Below are positions 59,128 through 64,000 of a stretch of DNA of 64,000 nt, piece after piece. A model generated the notes under the pieces. It saw nothing but the letters and a program-made list of their open reading frames with translations. It was not told where the DNA came from and did not search any database. Positions within the stretch are counted from its first letter, which is position 1. Each line of letters begins with the position of its first letter. Source of the stretch: Gracilaria gracilis (Eukaryota; Rhodophyta; Florideophyceae; Gracilariales; Gracilariaceae); NCBI GenBank assembly GCA_030374805.1, contig JARGSG010000225.1:620001-684000 (forward strand), in the 5' to 3' direction. Position numbers and translations under genes: made by a program.

Positions 59128-61196
59128 GACAACCGTGGGTCAAGGATTGACTATTTAAACATAAGTCAATACCAAGGCTAGTACAGCTTATGACTCAAAA
59201 CTAGAGATGGCATGGCATCTTCATCGGATATTCATAAACTTTACCAGCGCAGCACTCGAAACAGAATTAGGTGCCAAAGAGTGGCTCTATCAGTGCACGA
59301 AGGACGGGCACGTTAGTACATCAAGTTGACCACATTAGCGCCTCTCTCCGTGATCTAGCCCCTTCTCAGCCACAAGCTCTTGTTGGGGTGGTCGAGTGAG
59401 AGCCACACTCTTGTGCAACATGAAACGAAATCTCATGGTACAACGGTAGAAGAACTGATGACGCAGCCGCTTATACGCACCCTGAGCGACGTCGCCCGAG
59501 ACTGTTGCGCTGAATCGTCCGTGTTCGTCCCCGCGCTCACCTAGCAATCATGGACCATTTCAAGCGCAACGAGCACGCCATTCGACTCTGCTCGGTATCA
59601 TTGTTGAAGCTGTGATGCCGTACCTCCGCGTCCATCTCCAACGACACCCATAACAATTCTGTGCCATCTTCGCCCGTCACGCGCGTCTGCCCGTCCGCCA
59701 TGGCCATCACTCGCGGGAGCGGGGCGAATGCATAATTCCCGGACCCCTCAGCGAGATGCGTGCATCTCTTCTTGCGTCAGCTTGACTCCACATGTCCAGC
59801 GGCTCTGTTTCGGTTGGACATTTGTACACGCGTGCGCGTGTCATGGCTTGGCTGTACAGTAACGATATCTTGGCTTGTGCAGTGGTGGCATCGAAGTTCG
59901 AATCGATAATGGAAAGTCGCAAACTTTACCTTCTCCACGGTGCATATGTAGTTACCTTCTGCAGATGCGTTTGTTATCCTTCTTATGGACATACGAACAA
60001 AGCGTCTGAGCTGCTCCTCGCTTCTCTGACTTTGTAAGTGCCCAAAAGCGTCCCTTTCGTCCTTCGTGACACTCGCGCACAGCCTGTCAGTCTCACATGC
60101 GTTCTTGCAGGTCGTGCTGTAGATCTTCTACATGTCTCTGATGATGATGCTGATGGCTTATATGTCTCTCACAACGTATCTGTCACGTGCGTACCTACCT
60201 GCAAGCATTGGCAGTGCATCCAATTGCAGTGTTTCACTGCACCTTCACTGTTACGTCGAGTCCATCAATATCTAGCGCTCTCGCTACCAGAGTTTGGCGC
60301 TTTTCCACATTCTGTTATGAGTTCTTTGTCTAACTAATACCAGCTAAACAACAGATGAAACGCGAAGTAAATGGCGAACTGATTCAACAACATTCTCTAA
60401 TCTTTCCACCATCATCTTGACCTGCAAAAGAACTCTCCATCCACCCACAGGCAGAATGCCGCAGCAGCAGCCAACATAGATGCCCTAAAATTCAACCAAC
60501 CATTACGCACCGCATTCAGCCATCACTTTTTGTATGTTTTCTGCATACAGTAGATACTCTCTTCTGCCACTCGTGCATTTCGGAATCCGTTCATGGAGCA
60601 CGCAAAAAAGAAACCAATCGCTATCATCATACAACATGCAGCTGTTGTGGTAAGCTAATGCGGGTAGAACAGACGCCTGGGTGCGGTAAGCTGACCGGGG
60701 ATGAATCGTGATCGGTGACTCAAGGTTCAATTATTGCTGAGCCTTTGCAGCTATGAAGCAGGGAGAGTCAGGATCATATTGCTACATAAGGACCATGACA
60801 GCCTGAGTCTACTGGTTCGCAAAGAACCCCTTTCGGCGTCTACGTACTGTATACGAGGTGGAGTGTTATGTGCGATAGGCACGGCAACGCGAGTGAGATT
60901 TGCTAGTATTGCTTCGTCTAGGAGTGTATTTCATTCGCCTCGCAGTGCCATAATTTCCTTCGTTTGATTGAGCGATTTTTGGAGGTTGTAATTCGGCTAA
61001 GGGGTTGCCCTCGGCCCCTCTTTTTGCTTCCCATCTGTCCTTTTTGAGTCTGTACATCTGGATTACAGACTTACAAGACCACAAGACTATCTAATCGTAA
61101 ACTAGCTTATAGGTGCTTTTCCTTTCAGAGCCGCTGTGACATCACCTTGAAGCCGTGCAACTTTGGGGTTCTGTGGTGCTACATCGCCACTGCTTC
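59128..61196. other. Intergenic region
   Basis: About 2 kb with no supported gene. Small frames (59792-60037, 60038-60337, 60734-60967) are short and unassigned. Nothing else recognised. Confidence 0.45.
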
Positions 61197-62249
61197 TCAA
61201 AGCCCGATTCTAGTCGCGGTCTGCAGCAGAAGTTCTTCCATTTTGGTACCATGCCTTGCCGCGAACGCCAAGAACGTTAAGTCATTAGTAGCTGAAGGTA
61301 TCCTCAGCTTGGGTTGATATCTAGGGCTGTTGACGTGCATTATTTCAGTGTGACACGGTACTTGTGAGCAATACGAGCTCATCATCATCGGTCGATCTTT
61401 GTAGAGAACCATATGTCCCGACGTAGCACAGCTCCCTTGGCGGTCACATAACACTCTAGCGCGATAGTTCGTTGCATAGAGGAGCTGTTCTTGGTTCATG
61501 TGGGTCAAAGACTTTGTCCCGATACAAACAGCATCATCGGTTCCATCGGCTCCATCAGCTCCGTCGGCTCCATCAGCTCCGTCGGCTCCATCAGCTCCGT
61601 CGGCTCCGTCGGCTCCGTCGGCTCCATCGGCTTCATCATCTTCATCGGCTTCATCGGCTTCATCGGCTTCACCGGCTTCATCAGCTTCTTCTGATTCCAA
61701 TGGTAGCCCGGGAGTCTGGGTTTCATCAAGGAGAGGATCTTCGGCGAATGATTCTTGAGGAAATCCTGGAGACGGTTCTGTAACGAGTTCCATTGTACGC
61801 AGAGAAGAAGCACAAAACGATTTATCGAATACAGGAACACATTCTCCCTGGTCGGAACACTGTGAGTCGTCTTGACAGGTGGAAGGGTTCGCCAAAAACT
61901 TGAGTTGAGATGAATCGACACAGAGATTCAAATCCAAGGCTAAAAGGGCGGGTTGTATCTGCTTGACTATCACGCTTGGAATTTCGGAACAAGTCTCGCT
62001 TTTAGAACATGTGTCTTGAGTTTGGTCACACTGCAATTTGAAAAAGGTATCGCGTGGTACACAGAGACAATATGAGTTCTCGTCGGTACATGGACTGAGG
62101 CTGAGGAAATCTGAGAATCCCAAGCATTGCAACCGCGGGACGCAGTCATTATCTGTAAAACATCTGGCAAGAGATGCACCGACGGCTACAGAGGGTGAGA
62201 AGTTGGTCACAAAAGAGGCAAAGACTAGAGCGGCAGTGATAGTTGCCAT
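61197..62249 (-). CDS. Cysteine-rich secreted protein with a (DGA)n repeat, unrecognised family
   Basis: A 350-residue protein. Residues 1-27 (MATITAALVFASFVTNFSPSVAVGASLA) form a signal peptide. Residues 30-150 hold many cysteines in D-N-D-C / D-D-S-Q-C / T-Q-D-T-C patterns that look like small disulfide-rich repeats. Residues about 180-240 are an acidic linker of E/D/A, then a perfect Asp-Gly-Ala run. The C-terminal 110 residues are a compact domain: RARVLCDRQGSCATSGHMVLYKDRPMMMSSYC, then VNSPRYQPKLRIPS and LAFAARHGTKMEE. No known family was recognised for it. It would be secreted or in the cell wall; the acidic run could bind cations or sulfated polysaccharide. The latter is speculation. 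Confidence 0.68.
   Translation of the reverse strand: MATITAALVFASFVTNFSPSVAVGASLARCFTDNDCVPRLQCLGFSDFLSLSPCTDENSYCLCVPRDTFFKLQCDQTQDTCSKSETCSEIPSVIVKQIQPALLALDLNLCVDSSQLKFLANPSTCQDDSQCSDQGECVPVFDKSFCASSLRTMELVTEPSPGFPQESFAEDPLLDETQTPGLPLESEEADEAGEADEADEADEDDEADGADGADGADGADGADGADGADGADGADGTDDAVCIGTKSLTHMNQEQLLYATNYRARVLCDRQGSCATSGHMVLYKDRPMMMSSYCSQVPCHTEIMHVNSPRYQPKLRIPSATNDLTFLAFAARHGTKMEELLLQTATRIGL
61539..61690 (-). repeat. In-frame 9-bp coding repeat (Asp-Gly-Ala / Asp-Glu-Ala)
   Basis: A 9-bp unit, seen on the plus strand as (TCGGCTCCG/A), is repeated many times within the secreted protein gene. Copies alternate at the third codon position, and the adjoining stretch changes to Asp-Glu-Ala. 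The unit keeps the frame in copy-number change, so length variation is likely between individuals. Confidence 0.85.
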
Positions 62250-63103
62250 GACGGAATAAATATTACCAATTGAGACCAGAGTGGTTACCGGAGAGCGGCG
62301 TAAAGCTGGAAGTTGTTCTGCAAGTCAAAAGCTCTGGTGGTGGCGGCGCTCTGGAGGCCACTGGAAGGTGAGTGATGGGGGTAGCGGTCGCTAACTTTAA
62401 TAACCACCAACACCGAACAAATTCAATAAAGCAGTGCGTAGAAACTCTTTGAATTACCAAGGGTAACGAGTCTTTGACAACAGTGGATCCGATTCTGCTG
62501 GCAAAGATCTTTCGACCAATAGACATAGGCAAAAATACTCACCCTTATGCCGCTGCAACTTACGGAGGGCAAAAGGGTAGACATGTATTTATTATCAGTT
62601 AATTTGTCTTTACGAACATGCCAAGACGAAGTCGCCAAGCGACATGCACTGGTGCGTGGATAAACCAACTTTCCTACACTGGCGCCTCTTGAGGGCGCCA
62701 TACAGAAAACAAACAGATGTATCTCTCCCTCGTACACTACTCTAATAAGGCGATATATGAAACGGTATCTAACGGGACTCGGGTCCTACGCCTGACCTCT
62801 GGATGGGTTTCGTTTACGCCAACGAAGAGACGAGATATGGGCAGCAAGATTGTCGACGAGCTTTGTATTCATTCGTCAACGGCTCCGATATGGAAAACGA
62901 TATAAGAGAACGTGGAAAGCATCTATAAACGCATCGGAAAGAAGATGTTTACCGTATACGTGTGTTTGTTACACGAAGGTAGCAGCTGTAGACTGCCAGC
63001 AATTCACACTGTGAGCGCATAGTACCAAGAGGTATCACGCACTGCACGAAGCCGCGATTTCTGAGCTCTCATCTCCACCACCTTCTCTTCCGCCTTTTCC
63101 GCG
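62250..63103. other. Divergent intergenic region
   Basis: It lies between the cysteine-rich secreted protein gene (leftward) and the membrane protein gene (rightward). Frames at 62423-62737 and 62717-62905 are not supported. The string ACACGAAGGTAGCAGCTG occurs near 62972. Confidence 0.45.
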
Positions 63104-64000
63104 ATGAAGGTTGAACTTCGAATCTCGAACGCCGTGGCAAACGTACTAAAGTTTCTCGCAATTGAGATACTGCTTGCCTTACTCATTGAGCCTGCCATCG
63201 CAGAGATCAACAGGATGCGTGCACAGCGCAAGGCCCTTTCAGGAAAGGTTGTCAGAATTCGTACTTCATTCTTCCGAAGAGACTTCTCAGGACCAGCTGT
63301 GGGCGGGCAAAACGGAATCGTTTTCAAGTTGCTTGTTTTGTTTGGTTTGCTGGCTTCTATCCTTGCAACTGAGTTTGCTTTCGATTACGACGTCCGAACT
63401 GAACCCATAGGCAAAACTATCATGTTGACAGGATTATCGGACAAGGTTGACACGCCGTTTGGAGTGCCAGTTTGGAGCGAGTTGGATGTCAACCTCAGTA
63501 CAACTCTGTTCAATCTCGTCAAGTGTTCTTATCGTAACAAGAGCCATCGATACGAAGGACGATTGCTACCAAACGGGGAATGCTATTCGGGCGATAGCCC
63601 TGGTTTTCGTTTTCTAGAGCCCTGCGCTGCAAAGCCGACTGAAAAGGGACATAACCATTGTTATAGAACCCCTGAAGGTCTGGTCAAGAACTCCACGGAC
63701 GAAATTGAGTTACCAACTGAAATCACGCGACTCTTTGATACAAATGCAACGTACATGTTCTTGTACCCAAATATTGCCAACGATTCTTTATTTGTGGGAA
63801 AAGAAGGACCTGCGGATGCAGATGTGCGCTACTGTTCGTATCGTAACACTAGGTTTAATAAGTCCATTTGTCTAACCTTTTTGAACGATACTGGAGATGG
63901 ATTGATTACTGGCTACGATATTGTCGGCGAGTCGGGAACCATCAAGGAAAATGTGCTAGCATGGCCTGACTTCTACGGGTCTCCTATAGTGCGGATAGGA
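63104..64000 (+). CDS. Membrane protein, partial at the right edge, unrecognised
   Basis: The frame is open from the ATG at 63104 to the window end (299 codons), so the C-terminus is missing. Two hydrophobic segments are seen: about 14-34 (LKFLAIEILLALLIEPAIAEI), an N-terminal signal or anchor, and 75-93 (FKLLVLFGLLASILATEFAF). Between them lies a basic loop (RMRAQRKALSGKVVRIRTSFFRR). The following part carries several cysteines (CSYRNK, GECYSGDS, EPCAAKP, HCYRTP, YCSYRNT, ICLTF) and N-x-T/S sites, so it is probably outside the cell or in the secretory lumen. No known family was recognised. It is open without a stop over its whole length with consistent codon use, which supports a real gene. 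Confidence 0.62.
   Translation, partial: MKVELRISNAVANVLKFLAIEILLALLIEPAIAEINRMRAQRKALSGKVVRIRTSFFRRDFSGPAVGGQNGIVFKLLVLFGLLASILATEFAFDYDVRTEPIGKTIMLTGLSDKVDTPFGVPVWSELDVNLSTTLFNLVKCSYRNKSHRYEGRLLPNGECYSGDSPGFRFLEPCAAKPTEKGHNHCYRTPEGLVKNSTDEIELPTEITRLFDTNATYMFLYPNIANDSLFVGKEGPADADVRYCSYRNTRFNKSICLTFLNDTGDGLITGYDIVGESGTIKENVLAWPDFYGSPIVRIG

Overview
The window is nuclear DNA of a photosynthetic eukaryote that is very poor in introns. Nearly every recognisable gene is a single long open frame, and only one short GT-AG intron could be placed, in the metacaspase gene. Two products look plastid-targeted and of cyanobacterial descent: a CtpA-type carboxyl-terminal protease and a two-part radical SAM/DUF2344 protein. 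The rest is ordinary eukaryotic machinery: ESCRT-I, exocyst, U4/U6.U5 tri-snRNP, ribosome biogenesis and a dynein-type WD40 chain. With the cysteine-rich secreted proteins of no obvious wider family, this suggests a red alga, perhaps a florideophyte such as Chondrus or Gracilaria. That placement is inference from gene style and was not tested.

Layout. 1-6 kb: CtpA-like protease, cytochrome-b5-reductase-like protein and a VPS37-like ESCRT-I subunit. 6.7-14.8 kb: an accessory island with a G+C-rich field of near-palindromic hairpin modules, a two-zinc-finger protein, a MULE-type transposase and wide A+T-rich gene-free flanks. 14.9-24 kb: RCL1, a 174-bp foldback element, a retroelement relic, a membrane-lipase fusion and SEC10. 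24-31 kb: gene-poor sequence with minisatellites, a bZIP-type palindrome and two unrecognised disordered proteins. 31-38.4 kb: an apparently intact metacaspase, the ZMAT2/SNU23 and prolyl oligopeptidase divergent pair, and a second metacaspase-like protein without the catalytic cysteine. 40-48 kb: the radical SAM fusion, the dynein-intermediate-chain-like protein, an alpha/beta hydrolase and a beta-rich unknown. 49-57 kb: an AT-hook protein, a plastid-type FN3-like membrane protein, a small secreted protein and a protein with four PAM2 motifs. 57-64 kb: a 5S rRNA gene on the minus strand, a cysteine-rich secreted protein with an Asp-Gly-Ala repeat, and a partial membrane protein running off the right edge.

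The genes do not form operons or one pathway; each appears to be its own transcription unit. The most unusual items are the metacaspase pair, the four-PAM2 protein, the foldback element, the hairpin-module field beside the transposase island, and three dispersed tails of one retroelement family. Many open frames begin with TTG or GTG; in those cases the first plausible ATG was used.
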